Source: Actinomadura harenae
GTDB taxonomy: Bacteria; Actinomycetota; Actinomycetes; Streptosporangiales; Streptosporangiaceae
Direction of reading: 5' to 3'
Length of the DNA: 64,000 nt
Assembly: GCF_003696215.1 (NCBI RefSeq)
Contig: NZ_RFFG01000021.1
Location: 44,079 to 108,078 of the forward strand
The position numbers and the translations under genes were made by a program. This document shows positions 22,037 to 30,814 of the stretch, in pieces. The notes beneath the pieces were generated by a model. The model worked only from the letters and a program-made list of their open reading frames with translations. It did not search any database and was not told where the DNA came from. Each line of letters opens with the position of its first letter. Position 1 is the stretch's first letter.

Positions 22037-23901
22037 AACTTCGTCTCGACACGCTGAGCGTCCCCGCCGCCCTCCCGGGCACGGGGACGCTCCCCATGCT
22101 GCACCGGCCCGCTCCCGTGTCGGCGCCGCCCACCGAGATCGCCGAGGCGGACCCGGAGATGGCCGTCCAGCTGGGGTACGGGAAGCCGCCGACGCTGCTG
22201 CCCTACACCCGCCAGGACGGCTACGACCGGCGGCGGGCCGTCCGGGAGATCCCGTCGGTGGTGCTGGAGAACGACGTGCTGACCGCGACGTTCCTGCCCG
22301 GCCTCGGCGGACGGCTCTGGTCGCTCGTCCACCGGCCGTCCGGGCGGGAGCTGCTGCACCGCAACCCGATCCTCCAGCCCGCGAACCTGGCGCTGCGCGA
22401 CGCGTGGCTCGCCGGGGGAGTGGAGTGGAACCTCGGCACGACCGGGCACTGGCCGCTGACCTGCGAGCCGCTGCACGCCGTCCGGACGACCGCGCAGGAC
22501 GGCACGCCCGTGCTGCGCATGTACGAGTACGAGCGGCAGCGCCGCCTGACGCTGTGCGTCGACGCGTGGCTGCCCGCCGGTTCACCCGTCCTGTTCGTGC
22601 GCGTGCGGATCCGGAACGCCTCCGACGGCGAGACGCCGGTGTACTGGTGGTCGAACATCGCCGTCCCGGAGGCCCCGGACGTGCGGGTCCTCGCGCCCGC
22701 CGACGCGGCCTACCACTTCGGGTACGAGGGCTCGCTGCGCCGCGTCGGCTTCCCCGAGCTGGACGGTGTGGACCGCAGCTACACGACGCGCGTGCAGGGC
22801 TCGGCCGACTACTTCTTCGACATCCCCGAAGGACGTCGGCACTGGGTCGCCGCGCTGGACGGCGAGGGACGCGGGCTCGTCCAGGCGTCCACGGCGCGGC
22901 TGCGCGGGCGCAAGCTGTTCCACTGGGGGACGGGCACGGGCGGCGACCGCTGGCAGGAGTGGCTGAGCGGCCCCGGCTCGCGCTACCTGGAGATCCAGGC
23001 GGGCCTCGCCCGGACCCAGCTGGAGCACCTGCCGATGCCCGGCCGGACGACCTGGGAGTGGACGGAGGCGTACGGCCTGCTGGAGGCCGACGCCGAACGC
23101 GTCCACGGGCCGTGGGAGCAGGCGCGGACGGCCGCCGCCGAGGCGCTGGAGCGCCTGGTCACCGCCGAACGGCTCGAGGAAGCCTCCCGGACCGTGCTGA
23201 GCCTGCCCGAGCAGCGGCTCGCGGCGGGGTCGGGGTGGCTCGCCCTGGAGATCGCCGCCGGTTCCGAGGTGGCCGACGCGGCGCTGCCGTCCGGGGAACT
23301 GGGCGACGAGCAGCGGCCGTGGCTGGAACTGCTGAGCGGCGGGACGCTCCCCGCGAGCGAGCCGCCCGCGGCCGCGATCACCGGCCCGCACTGGCGCGCG
23401 CTGCTGGAGGACCACGCCGAGGACTGGCACGCGCTCTACCACCTGGGGCTCGTCCGGCTCGCCGACGGTGCGCCGGAGGCGGCGCGGTCGGCCTGGCGGC
23501 GCTCCCTGGACCTCCACCGGACGCCGTGGACGCTGCGGGCCCTCGCCCAGCTGGACGGCGACGCCGACCTGCTCGTGGAGGCGCGGGCGCTGCTGCCCGC
23601 GTCCCGCGACCTCGCCGTCGAGGCGCTGACGATGCTGCTCGGTGCCGACCGTCCGGCGGAGGCGCTGTCCCTGGTGGACGACCTGGACGAGGCCCTGCGC
23701 GCGCTCGGCCGCGTCCGCCTGCTGGAGGCGCGTGCGGCGATCGGCACCGGCGACCTCGACCGTGCCAGGGCGATCCTGGACGCGGGCCTCGAGGTGGACG
23801 ACCTCAAGGAGGGCGAGGTCTCGCTCGACGCGCTCTGGACGGCCGTGTACCCGGGACGTCCCGTGCCGCACGAGTACGACTTCCGCATGAACACCGCCTG
23901 A
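22033..23901 (+). CDS. DUF5107 protein with helical repeat C-terminus
   Basis: 622 residues, cytoplasmic. The first 380 or so residues form a DUF5107 domain, a beta-sandwich related to galactose-mutarotase-like sugar-binding enzymes (FLPGLGGRLWSLVHRPSGRE; AGGVEWNLGTTGHWP). The rest is Ala/Leu-rich helix pairs of TPR type (WHALYHLGLVRLADGAPEAA). Members regularly follow CUT1 transporters and are thought to act on the imported sugar, though the reaction is not established. GTG 22030 is a possible start. The operon ends with a strong terminator. Confidence 0.85.
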   Translation: MELRLDTLSVPAALPGTGTLPMLHRPAPVSAPPTEIAEADPEMAVQLGYGKPPTLLPYTRQDGYDRRRAVREIPSVVLENDVLTATFLPGLGGRLWSLVHRPSGRELLHRNPILQPANLALRDAWLAGGVEWNLGTTGHWPLTCEPLHAVRTTAQDGTPVLRMYEYERQRRLTLCVDAWLPAGSPVLFVRVRIRNASDGETPVYWWSNIAVPEAPDVRVLAPADAAYHFGYEGSLRRVGFPELDGVDRSYTTRVQGSADYFFDIPEGRRHWVAALDGEGRGLVQASTARLRGRKLFHWGTGTGGDRWQEWLSGPGSRYLEIQAGLARTQLEHLPMPGRTTWEWTEAYGLLEADAERVHGPWEQARTAAAEALERLVTAERLEEASRTVLSLPEQRLAAGSGWLALEIAAGSEVADAALPSGELGDEQRPWLELLSGGTLPASEPPAAAITGPHWRALLEDHAEDWHALYHLGLVRLADGAPEAARSAWRRSLDLHRTPWTLRALAQLDGDADLLVEARALLPASRDLAVEALTMLLGADRPAEALSLVDDLDEALRALGRVRLLEARAAIGTGDLDRARAILDAGLEVDDLKEGEVSLDALWTAVYPGRPVPHEYDFRMNTA

Positions 23902-23913
23902 GGGACACGAAAG

Positions 23914-23947
23914 AGCGGCGGCACCCCGGAGCCGGGGTGCCGCCGCT
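23914..23947. terminator. Bidirectional terminator
   Basis: Perfect 16-bp stem AGCGGCGGCACCCCGG with its complement and a very short loop, between the convergent DUF5107 and beta-helix genes; A-rich on one side and T-containing on the other. Confidence 0.88.
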
Positions 23948-23959
23948 TACTCGTGTGTG

Positions 23960-25483
23960 TCAGCAGCCGGAGCGGAGCTGGTGCGCGCCCACGTCGGGGA
24001 CGCACGTGCGCGGCACGTGGTTGCCGAAGTAGTCGCGTCCGCCGTTGTCCGCGATCGTGATCCCGGCGCGCAGCGCGGCCGAACCGCGCAGGACGCGGTA
24101 GTCGGCGGCGCTCGTCCCGCCGGGCGCGGCCAGCCGCGCGCCGCCGGTGATCGTCCCGGTCGCCCCGGACGGCGCGGACAGCCCGTTCAGCAGGTTGTTG
24201 CGGACCTGGTAGCCGCCCGACATCAGCTTGAGCGCCGCCGTCCCGGCGCCCTCCTTCACCACGATGTTGTTGGCGAAGGTGACGTTCCGGAGGTTGGTGT
24301 TGTTCTCGTTGACGACGTTCTGCGAGACGCCGTCGCCGATGTAGAAGGTGTTGTTGTAGATCGCGGCGCTGTCGATCGTCCCGCCGCAGTTCTCCACGCC
24401 CCGGAAGCGGTCGTTGACGCTCACGTTGTACCGGACGACCGCGTCCTTGATGGCGCCGTCGGCGTTGCAGAGCAGCAGGAAGCCGCCCTCGTTGTCGTGG
24501 CTGTAGTTGTACTGGAACACGGTGCCGTAGGCGTCCTGGTCGACGTCGAAGGCCATGCCGTCACGCGTGGTGCGCCCGCCCGACACCTCGTTGTACTGCA
24601 GGACGACGTCGTCGGAGTTGTGCGTCCAGAGGCCGGCGCTGTAGCCCGCCGACCGCTTCTGGAAGCCGTCCACGCGGTTGTGCTCGACGGTCGCGCCCTT
24701 GACGTTGCCGACGACGATGCCGTCGCCGCCGATGTCGGAGACGGTGTTGCCGCTCACCGCGACGCGCGTCCACGGGTGGTAGGCGCCCCGCTCGCCGCCG
24801 CCCCAGCCGGACCGGTTCCAGGTGGAGAACAGGAAGATGCCGGACCGGTCGGCGTGCGCGACCGTGTTGCCGGTGATCCGCAGGTCGTCGAAGACGGTCG
24901 GGGTGGTCGTGCCCTCGACCCAGACGATGATCCCGGCGGACCCGCCGACGTCCTTGCTGTCGTCGCCGTTGACGTCGTGGATGTTCAGCCCGGACAGGAC
25001 GATGTGCCGGAGCGTCCCGGCGTCGCCGCCGCTCACCCGCACGCCGCGCCGCTTGCCGGGCGTGGCGGCGGTGTTGGTGACCTCCAGGTCGCGGATCTCC
25101 CAGTACTGCTGGTCGTGCAGGACGACCGCGTCCGGCGCTCCCGCCCCGGCGATGACGGGACGCGCCGACCCGCTTCCGTAGGCGCCGGCGCGGATCGGCG
25201 AGCCCTGGCGGCCCGAGCCCTGCGGGGCGAACGTCCCGGTGCAGGTCGCGCCGCGCTTGAACAGGATCCGGTCGCCCGGCCCGAAGGCGTGCGCGTTGAC
25301 GGACGCGAGCGTGTTCCAGGGCGAGCGCGCGGTGCCCTGGCCGTCGGACGGGGCGGAGCAGTCCACGTAGTGGTCGGCGCGGGGGGAGTCGGCGGAGGCG
25401 GGGGCGGCGGTGAGGGCCGTCGTACCGAGGGCCGTCGTGGCGAGGGCCGTCAGGCCGAGGGACAGGAGGAAGCGGGTGCGCAT
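23960..25483 (-). CDS. Secreted right-handed beta-helix protein
   Basis: 507 residues with a Sec signal peptide (hydrophobic core 5-25, cleavage after APASA near 31). The mature part is a ladder of short Asn/Gly/Val repeats (VAVSGNTVSDIGGDGIVVGN, ATVEHNRVDGFQ, VVLQYNEVSGG), the parallel beta-helix of pectate-lyase-like and polysaccharide-degrading enzymes. Catalytic residues cannot be assigned by eye, so it may be a lyase, hydrolase or binding protein for a plant or microbial polysaccharide. It is convergent to the sugar operon and divergent from the DeoR gene, whose repeats lie in the shared promoter. Confidence 0.87.
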   Translation of the reverse strand: MRTRFLLSLGLTALATTALGTTALTAAPASADSPRADHYVDCSAPSDGQGTARSPWNTLASVNAHAFGPGDRILFKRGATCTGTFAPQGSGRQGSPIRAGAYGSGSARPVIAGAGAPDAVVLHDQQYWEIRDLEVTNTAATPGKRRGVRVSGGDAGTLRHIVLSGLNIHDVNGDDSKDVGGSAGIIVWVEGTTTPTVFDDLRITGNTVAHADRSGIFLFSTWNRSGWGGGERGAYHPWTRVAVSGNTVSDIGGDGIVVGNVKGATVEHNRVDGFQKRSAGYSAGLWTHNSDDVVLQYNEVSGGRTTRDGMAFDVDQDAYGTVFQYNYSHDNEGGFLLLCNADGAIKDAVVRYNVSVNDRFRGVENCGGTIDSAAIYNNTFYIGDGVSQNVVNENNTNLRNVTFANNIVVKEGAGTAALKLMSGGYQVRNNLLNGLSAPSGATGTITGGARLAAPGGTSAADYRVLRGSAALRAGITIADNGGRDYFGNHVPRTCVPDVGAHQLRSGC

Positions 25484-25549
25484 GCGGTCTCCGGGACGCG
25501 TGGGGGTGTGAATGATCGCAGCGTAGAGATGCTCGAAACTGTGCGCAAT

Positions 25550-25612
25550 ACCTCACTTTCATTCACTACTGCTCACTCACGGAGACCATCTGCACGTTAG
25601 TGAGCGATAGTG
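25550..25612. promoter_or_regulatory. TCACT/AGTGA operator cluster in the beta-helix/DeoR promoter
   Basis: CACTACTGCTCAC (25564-25576) and GTGAGCGATAGTG (25600-25612) form an inverted pair matching at 11 of 13 positions, and CCTCACTTTCATTCACT adds further half-sites on the left. Such clustered pentamer repeats suit DeoR-family repressors; the encoded DeoR is the natural candidate. Confidence 0.6.
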
Positions 25613-25651
25613 CGGAGCAGTGATACGTTTATGACCGATAGGGGGTGGATC

Positions 25652-26440
25652 GTGACCGACGAGACGCAGCCGCGCTTCGCCGCCGAGCGGCACGAGCGGC
25701 TGCTCCGGCTGCTGCGCGAACGCGGGGCGATGCCGCTCCAGGCGCTCGCCCTGGAGTTGGCCGCGTCCGAGGCCACCGTCCGCCGTGACCTGCGCACTCT
25801 CGAGGCCCGCGGGCTGCTCGCGCGCAGCCGGGGAGGCGCCGTGCCCGTCGCCGGGCTGGCGCACGAACCCACCCAGCGGGACAAGGCGGCCGTCGCCGTC
25901 GCAGAGAAGGCCGCCATCGCCGAGGCCGCCGCCGCGCTCGTCGGGCCCGACGACGCGATCGTGATCGGCCCCGGCACGACGACGCGGCAACTGGCCGTCC
26001 GGCTCGCCGCCGTGCCCGGACTGACCGTCATCACCACCTCGCTGGCCGTCGCCGAGGCCCTCGCCGACTCGCGCACCGCGCAGGTCGTCCTGACCGGCGG
26101 CGCGCTGCGCGGGCCGATCCGCGCCCTGGTCGGAGCGGAGGCCGAACGCCTCCTCGGGACCGTCCGCGTCCGGCACGCCTTCCTGTCGGGGAACGGGCTG
26201 ACCGCCGGACGCGGCCTGTCCACCCCGCACCTGGCCGTCGCCTCCGTCGACCGCGCGATCGCCGCCGCTGCCGAACACCCCGTCGTCCTCGCCGACCACA
26301 CCAAGATCGGCGCGGACGCGCTGTTCCAGACCGTCCCGGCCGGACGGATCGCGCACCTGTTCACCGACGCCGCCGCGGACGCCGCCGAACTCGCCGCGCT
26401 CGGCGAGGCGGGCGTGACCGTCCACCGCGCCGGCCCTTGA
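25652..26440 (+). CDS. DeoR/GlpR-family sugar-responsive repressor
   Basis: 262 residues. N-terminal DeoR winged helix (RHERLLRLLRERGAMPLQAL; ASEATVRRDLRTLEARGLL) followed by the sugar-phosphate-sensing DeoRC domain (GTTTRQLAVRL; VVLTGGALRG; VLADHTKIG). GTG 25652 is chosen for the GGGGGTGG just upstream; ATG 25631 has none. It lies directly before galT and divergent from the beta-helix gene, so a phosphorylated intermediate of the imported sugar is the likely inducer. Confidence 0.88.
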   Translation: MTDETQPRFAAERHERLLRLLRERGAMPLQALALELAASEATVRRDLRTLEARGLLARSRGGAVPVAGLAHEPTQRDKAAVAVAEKAAIAEAAAALVGPDDAIVIGPGTTTRQLAVRLAAVPGLTVITTSLAVAEALADSRTAQVVLTGGALRGPIRALVGAEAERLLGTVRVRHAFLSGNGLTAGRGLSTPHLAVASVDRAIAAAAEHPVVLADHTKIGADALFQTVPAGRIAHLFTDAAADAAELAALGEAGVTVHRAGP

Positions 26441-26478
26441 CCCGCATCGAACCCAGAACGACCCTGATGGAGCACCCC

Positions 26479-27495
26479 ATGGCGGACACCGCCCGCACCT
26501 CGGTGACGCTCGCCGACGGCCGTGAGCTGATCTACTTCGACGACGCGCCCGGCCTGGACCGGACCGCCCCCGACCGGCGCGACCTCCCGCCGTCCGACCC
26601 GCGCCCCGAGATCCGGTTCGACCCGGTCAGCGGCGAGCACATCGTCATCGCCGCGCACCGCCAGACCCGGACCTTCCTGCCGACCGCCGACGCCGCCGCG
26701 CGCGCCGCCTGCCCGCTCTGCCCGGGGCACGCCGACAGCGAGGTCCCGGAGGACGGCTACCACGTCGCGATCTTCGAGAACCGGTTCCCGTCGCTCGGCG
26801 GCCCGGCCGGCGGACGCTGCGAGGTCGTCTGCTTCACCGACGACCACGACGCGACGTTCGCGGACCTGCCGCCCGAGCGCCTCGCGACCGTCGCGCGCGC
26901 CTTCGCCGACCGCACCCGCGAACTCGGCGCCCGCGCGGACGTCGAGGAGGTGTTCCTCTTCGAGAACCGCGGCGCGGAGATCGGCGCGACGCTCTCCCAC
27001 CCGCACGGGCAGATCTACGCGTTCCCGTACCTGACACCGCGCACCCGCCGGATCCTCGAGCACGACGGCTGCGTGTTCTGCGAGGTCGTCAAGCGGGAGG
27101 CGGACGGCGAGCGCGTCATCGCCGAGACCGCGAACTTCGTCGCGTTCGTCCCGGAGGCGGCGCGCTGGCCCTACCAGGCGCAGATCGTCCCGCGCGAGCA
27201 CGTCCCGGACCTCACCGCCCTCGGCGAGGACCGGTCCGTCGAGCTGATGGGCCTCTACGCCGACGTCCTCGGACGCTTCGGACGCCTCTTCGACAAGGAC
27301 GTCCCGTACATGGCCGGCTGGCACCAGGGCCCGCCCGCCGCCCCCCGCGACCGCGCCCACCTGTGGGCCGAGATCTACACGCCGCAGCGGACGGCCGACA
27401 AGCTCAAGTTCCTGGCCTCCGTCGAGACGGGATCGGGCGCGTTCCTCAACGACGTCCGCCCCGAGGACGCCGCCGAACGCCTCCGCACCGCCTGA
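26479..27495 (+). CDS. galT: Galactose-1-phosphate uridylyltransferase
   Basis: 338 residues. It exchanges UMP between UDP-glucose and galactose 1-phosphate in the Leloir pathway. The active-site HPHGQ with its nucleophilic His is present (GATLSHPHGQIYAFPYLTP), and CPLC and CVFC fit the structural-metal cysteines. ATG 26479 has GGAG at a good distance; an ATG twelve bases earlier is possible. It follows the DeoR gene by 38 bases. No galK or galE is visible here, so the pathway must be completed elsewhere. Confidence 0.92.
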   Translation: MADTARTSVTLADGRELIYFDDAPGLDRTAPDRRDLPPSDPRPEIRFDPVSGEHIVIAAHRQTRTFLPTADAAARAACPLCPGHADSEVPEDGYHVAIFENRFPSLGGPAGGRCEVVCFTDDHDATFADLPPERLATVARAFADRTRELGARADVEEVFLFENRGAEIGATLSHPHGQIYAFPYLTPRTRRILEHDGCVFCEVVKREADGERVIAETANFVAFVPEAARWPYQAQIVPREHVPDLTALGEDRSVELMGLYADVLGRFGRLFDKDVPYMAGWHQGPPAAPRDRAHLWAEIYTPQRTADKLKFLASVETGSGAFLNDVRPEDAAERLRTA

Positions 27496-27681
27496 GCCCG
27501 CCCGCCTGCGCGGCGGCGCATAGCCGACGGGGCGGCGCGGCGGGAGGACGGAAGTTGCCAAAGATCGGTGGCACGGCTCAAAGAACGGATCAAACGTGCC
27601 GGACGGTCTTCGCAGCGGGTTCGAGACCGGGTTATAACCACCGCAACGTCTCTTTCGTCCCCCCGCCCTCAGGAGACCCCC

Positions 27682-28497
27682 ATGTCCCCTCGCCGCACCC
27701 TGCCCACGGCCGTCCTGTCCGCCGCGCTCGCCGCGGGCACCCTGGCCGCGGTCGCCCCCGCCGCGTCCGCCGCCCCCGCCGCCAACGGCCCCGACCGGCA
27801 CTGGCTCGGCTCCCAGATCGCCAAGCACGAGCACTTCAAGCACGTCCCCGCCGCACCGTCCCTGGCCGCCACCCAGACCCCCGGCCTCGACGTGAGCGCA
27901 TGGCAGGGCAACGTCAACTGGTCATCGGTCGCCGCCAACGGCGCGAAGTTCGCCTACGTCAAGGCCACCGAGTCCACCACGTACACCAGCCCGAACTTCG
28001 CGCAGCAGTACAACGGCTCCTACAACGTCGGCCTCATCCGCGGCTCCTACCACTTCGCCGTGCCGAACAACTCATCCGGCGCCGCGCAGGCCGACTACTT
28101 CGTCAACCACGGCGGCGGCTGGTCCGCCGACGGACGCACCCTGCCGGGCATGCTCGACATGGAGTGGAACCCCTACGGCGCCGCCTGCTACGGCCTCTCG
28201 CAGAGCGGGATGGTGAACTGGATCCTGTCCTTCAGCAACGAGTACCGCGCCCGAACCGGCCGCTACCCGGCGATCTACACGTCCACCAGCTGGTGGACGC
28301 AGTGCACCGGCAACCTCGGCGCCTTCGCGTCCACCAACCCGCTGGTGATCGCCAACTACAACGGCAGCCCCGGCGCGATGCCCTACAACTGGGGCTACCA
28401 GACCATCTGGCAGTGGTCCGACAGCGGCACCTTCCCCGGTGACCAGGACTACTTCAACGGCGACCTGAGCCGCCTCCAGGTCTTCGCCAGCAGCTGA
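27682..28497 (+). CDS. Secreted GH25 lysozyme
   Basis: 271 residues. Signal peptide with cleavage after AASA near residue 30, then a glycoside hydrolase family 25 barrel (muramidase, cleaves peptidoglycan). The family's acidic residues are in GLDVSAWQG near the start and LDMEW near 153-157. ATG 27682 follows AGGAGACC. It is a single gene; likely roles are wall turnover during growth or killing of competitors. Confidence 0.93.
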   Translation: MSPRRTLPTAVLSAALAAGTLAAVAPAASAAPAANGPDRHWLGSQIAKHEHFKHVPAAPSLAATQTPGLDVSAWQGNVNWSSVAANGAKFAYVKATESTTYTSPNFAQQYNGSYNVGLIRGSYHFAVPNNSSGAAQADYFVNHGGGWSADGRTLPGMLDMEWNPYGAACYGLSQSGMVNWILSFSNEYRARTGRYPAIYTSTSWWTQCTGNLGAFASTNPLVIANYNGSPGAMPYNWGYQTIWQWSDSGTFPGDQDYFNGDLSRLQVFASS

Positions 28498-28533
28498 CCC
28501 GAACCCGGCGGCCGGGCAAGACCCGGCCGCCAC

Positions 28534-28929
28534 TCAGGCCTGGATGCGCCCGCTCACATACACCCAGGCGTCATCGTGCCGAACGAACCGACTGACCTCG
28601 TGCAGCTCACCAGGCTCACCGTCCTGGACGTACCGGGCCCGGAACTCCACGACACCCCGCGTGTCCCCAACCGCCCCGTCCACCGTCCGGACGATCTCCA
28701 GCCCCTCCCACCGAAGCCCCGGCTCGAACTCCAGCCCCTCCGGCCGCGTAGCCGGATGCCAGCTCCGCAGCAGATACCCGGCATCCAGCTTCACAAAGGC
28801 CGAGTACCGCGACCGCATCAACAACTCGGCCGTCCCCGCCGCAGCCTCCCCCCGATGAAACCGCCCGCAACAATCCCGATACGCAGCACCCAACCCACAA
28901 GGACAACCCTCAGCCCCACGCTCAGCCAT
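28534..28929 (-). CDS. YchJ/UPF0225-family SEC-C protein
   Basis: 131 residues. It opens with a SEC-C-like zinc motif (GCPCGLGAAYRDCCGRFH) followed by the conserved LMRSRYSAFVKLDAGYLLRS block that defines the YchJ family; the function of these NTF2-like proteins is not known. ATG 28929 is chosen because the family starts exactly there, while the open frame continues far upstream through the CRISPR array by chance. Confidence 0.9.
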   Translation of the reverse strand: MAERGAEGCPCGLGAAYRDCCGRFHRGEAAAGTAELLMRSRYSAFVKLDAGYLLRSWHPATRPEGLEFEPGLRWEGLEIVRTVDGAVGDTRGVVEFRARYVQDGEPGELHEVSRFVRHDDAWVYVSGRIQA

Positions 28930-29273
28930 GCCCCCATCCTCCCAGCTCAGCGAACGCCCCCGCCTCCCACAAAGATCACGCAGCGCACCACCAGCAGCAC
29001 ACCGGACGAACCCACCAACCACAACCCGTGCCTGCAGAAGAGTGCTTGTGGTGAGGAACCGTCCGCCTGAATCCGATTCTCCCAGGTCAAGTCCCCACAG
29101 GGTGCGCCGCAAGATCCCGTGATCACCCGCAGCCTGTGCCCACCGGCCCCCACTGCCACGCCTTGCGAAAGCGGGCCGATTCATGGGTTGCCTATAGCCA
29201 GCTCCTCGGAGCGCTCCAGGCCGGCGAGGCTGGCATAGGGCGGGGACGATTCCACGCCTAACCGGACCGGCTC
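28930..29273. other. Intergenic, trailer side of CRISPR array 1
   Basis: No frame here looks coding. The stretch lies between the YchJ promoter and the degenerate end repeat of the array; no further repeat-like unit was found. Confidence 0.5.
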
Positions 29274-29850
29274 GGACCGCCTCTGCTCGCGCGGGGAGAG
29301 CGCACCAGGCGGTGGCCAGGGTGAGGAACAGCGCGACCCACCTCCGCTCGCGCGGAGAGAACGACGCGGTGATCCCGACGTGCCGGCCGTCGAGCGACCC
29401 ACCTCCGCTCGCGCGGAGAGAACCGGGTGAGGCGGACCGGCTGGACGTCGAGGCGCGACCCACCTCCGCTCGCGCGGAGAGAACTGGGCCGCGGGTGTCT
29501 ACGGGGCCGCCATGACCGACCCACCTCCGCTCGCGCGGAGAGAACAGACGCGGTCCGCGACGTTGTTGCTGATGGAACGACCCACCTCCGCTCGCGCGGA
29601 GAGAACCGCCGACAAGGAAGGCGGTGGTGACCAGACTGCGACCCACCTCCGCTCGCGCGGAGAGAACGGGGTGAAGATGACCAGCTCGTTCAACAAGCAC
29701 GACCCACCTCCGCTCGCGCGGAGAGAACGCCTGAACGCAGAACGCGAGTCGATGCCGGGCCGACCCACCTCCGCTCGCGCGGAGAGAACACGGCGGCGAC
29801 CCGGGCGCCGACCCGCTCCGTCGACCCACCTCCGCTCGCGCGGAGAGAAC
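29274..29850 (-). CRISPR. Type I-E CRISPR array 1, ten repeats and nine spacers
   Basis: Repeats of 28 bases start at 29274, 29335, 29396, 29457, 29518, 29579, 29640, 29701, 29762 and 29823. All spacers are 33 bases, giving a strict 61-base period. Nine repeats are identical and contain the palindrome CTCCGCTCGCGCGGAG; the one at 29274 is degenerate (about seven changes), which marks the old, trailer end. The leader is therefore on the right, next to cas2, and transcription runs on the minus strand in line with the cas genes. Read that way the repeat begins GTTCTCTCCGCGCG and ends GGTGGGTC. Confidence 0.98.
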
Positions 29851-29871
29851 ACTTCGCGACCTGCGGCGATG

Positions 29872-30186
29872 TCAAGGGTTTACTGTTTCGTTATCTGTCT
29901 CGGTGGGGTTGAGGGCGATGAGGGTGAGGCCGTCGAGGTCGATGGGGACTCGGCGGCGTTCGCCTGCGGTGTGGAGGGTGAATCCCTGTTCGTTGTCGTC
30001 GGGGTGGAGGAGGACGGCAGCGCCGTCGCCGATGGTGGCGGTGACGGCTGACCAGAGTTCCTCGCGGACGCGGGCGGAGAGGGTTCCGGCGTAGAGGCCG
30101 GGCATGGGTTCGATCATCCAGCGGGTGAGGGCGCCTCGCAGGTGGTCGGGGACCGCGGTGGTGGCGATGACCGTCATGGTGGCCAT
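29872..30186 (-). CDS. cas2: Cas2e, CRISPR adaptation nuclease-fold protein
   Basis: 104 residues of the type I-E Cas2 (CasE-linked, ferredoxin fold): TVIATTAVPDHLRGALTRWM, YAGTLSARVREELW and the C-terminal LIALNPTET. Cas2 dimers bridge Cas1 dimers during spacer integration. It starts one base after the Cas1 stop and ends 21 bases before the array, so array 1's leader overlaps its 3' end. It appears intact, unlike its partner. Confidence 0.95.
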   Translation of the reverse strand: MATMTVIATTAVPDHLRGALTRWMIEPMPGLYAGTLSARVREELWSAVTATIGDGAAVLLHPDDNEQGFTLHTAGERRRVPIDLDGLTLIALNPTETDNETVNP

Positions 30187-30187
30187 G

Positions 30188-30814
30188 TCAGTCGTGCCCG
30201 TAGTTGGTTCCGCCGGCCAGCCGTCCGAGGTCAGGGTCCCAGAGGTCGACCAGTTCCTCGGAGGCCTCCTGGGCGTCCTCTTGCCGGGTGCCGTCGTCGG
30301 GGACGAGCAGGGACTGGACGTCGGCGACGAGTCGGGGCAGGAGGCGGAAGAGGCGGAGCCCGTCGCGGAACGAGCGGCGGGCTTCGCCTTCGGGGTCGGG
30401 GACGTCGTGCAGTGCGAAGGCCAGGGGGAGTGTGAGTTCGGCCTTGTAGAGGTCGGCGACGTCGTACACGAAGGCGTGTGAGGTGCCGGTGTGGACGAAG
30501 CCGAGGCCTGGACTGCAGCCGATGGCGTTGATCGCCGCGTGGGTGATGCCGTACAGGCACGTGTTGGCCGCCGACAGGGCGCGGCTGGTGATGGATACGC
30601 CTGGTCCCAGGAGCAGGCAGCCGAGGGCGGCGGTGGGTAGGGCGATCTTGCGTTTCTGGTCGCCGACTTCGATGAGTGCTTTGACGCCGGTGTCGTCTTG
30701 GACGATGCGGGCGACGTCGATGTACAGGAACGACAGGGAGTCGCCGATGCGGGGGAGCATCGCGGCGGTCGGCGCTGCCAGCCGCTGCCGGGCGTTGCGG
30801 GGTGGGCGGCTCAT
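30188..30814 (-). CDS. cas1: Cas1e with large internal deletion, probably inactive integrase
   Basis: 208 residues where type I-E Cas1 normally has about 305-325. The N-terminal strand-rich part (DSLSFLYIDVARIVQDDTG; LGCLLLGPGVSIT) is fused directly to the late helical part (SRALSAANTCLYGITHAA). Compared with E. coli Cas1 about 115 residues are missing, including the position of E141; the later metal residues remain (FVHTG for H208; YDVADLYK for D218/D221). The frame is kept, so a stable shortened protein could be made, but it cannot assemble the usual active site. ATG 30814 overlaps the cas6e stop (ATGA). Deletion junction near 30588. Confidence 0.93.
   Translation of the reverse strand: MSRPPRNARQRLAAPTAAMLPRIGDSLSFLYIDVARIVQDDTGVKALIEVGDQKRKIALPTAALGCLLLGPGVSITSRALSAANTCLYGITHAAINAIGCSPGLGFVHTGTSHAFVYDVADLYKAELTLPLAFALHDVPDPEGEARRSFRDGLRLFRLLPRLVADVQSLLVPDDGTRQEDAQEASEELVDLWDPDLGRLAGGTNYGHD

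Noticed and set aside
20129..22585. Very long minus-strand open frame antisense to the sugar transporter genes
   Set aside because: Translation is Arg/Gly/Ala low complexity; the plus-strand genes have recognisable domains and proper third-position bias.
29274..29301. First unit of array 1 as a remnant of a second, different array
   Set aside because: It keeps the 61-base period and differs by a few substitutions, as expected for the trailer-end repeat.
28930..29829. Continuation of the YchJ frame upstream through the CRISPR array
   Set aside because: The repeats happen to be open in this frame; the family start at 28929 is exact.
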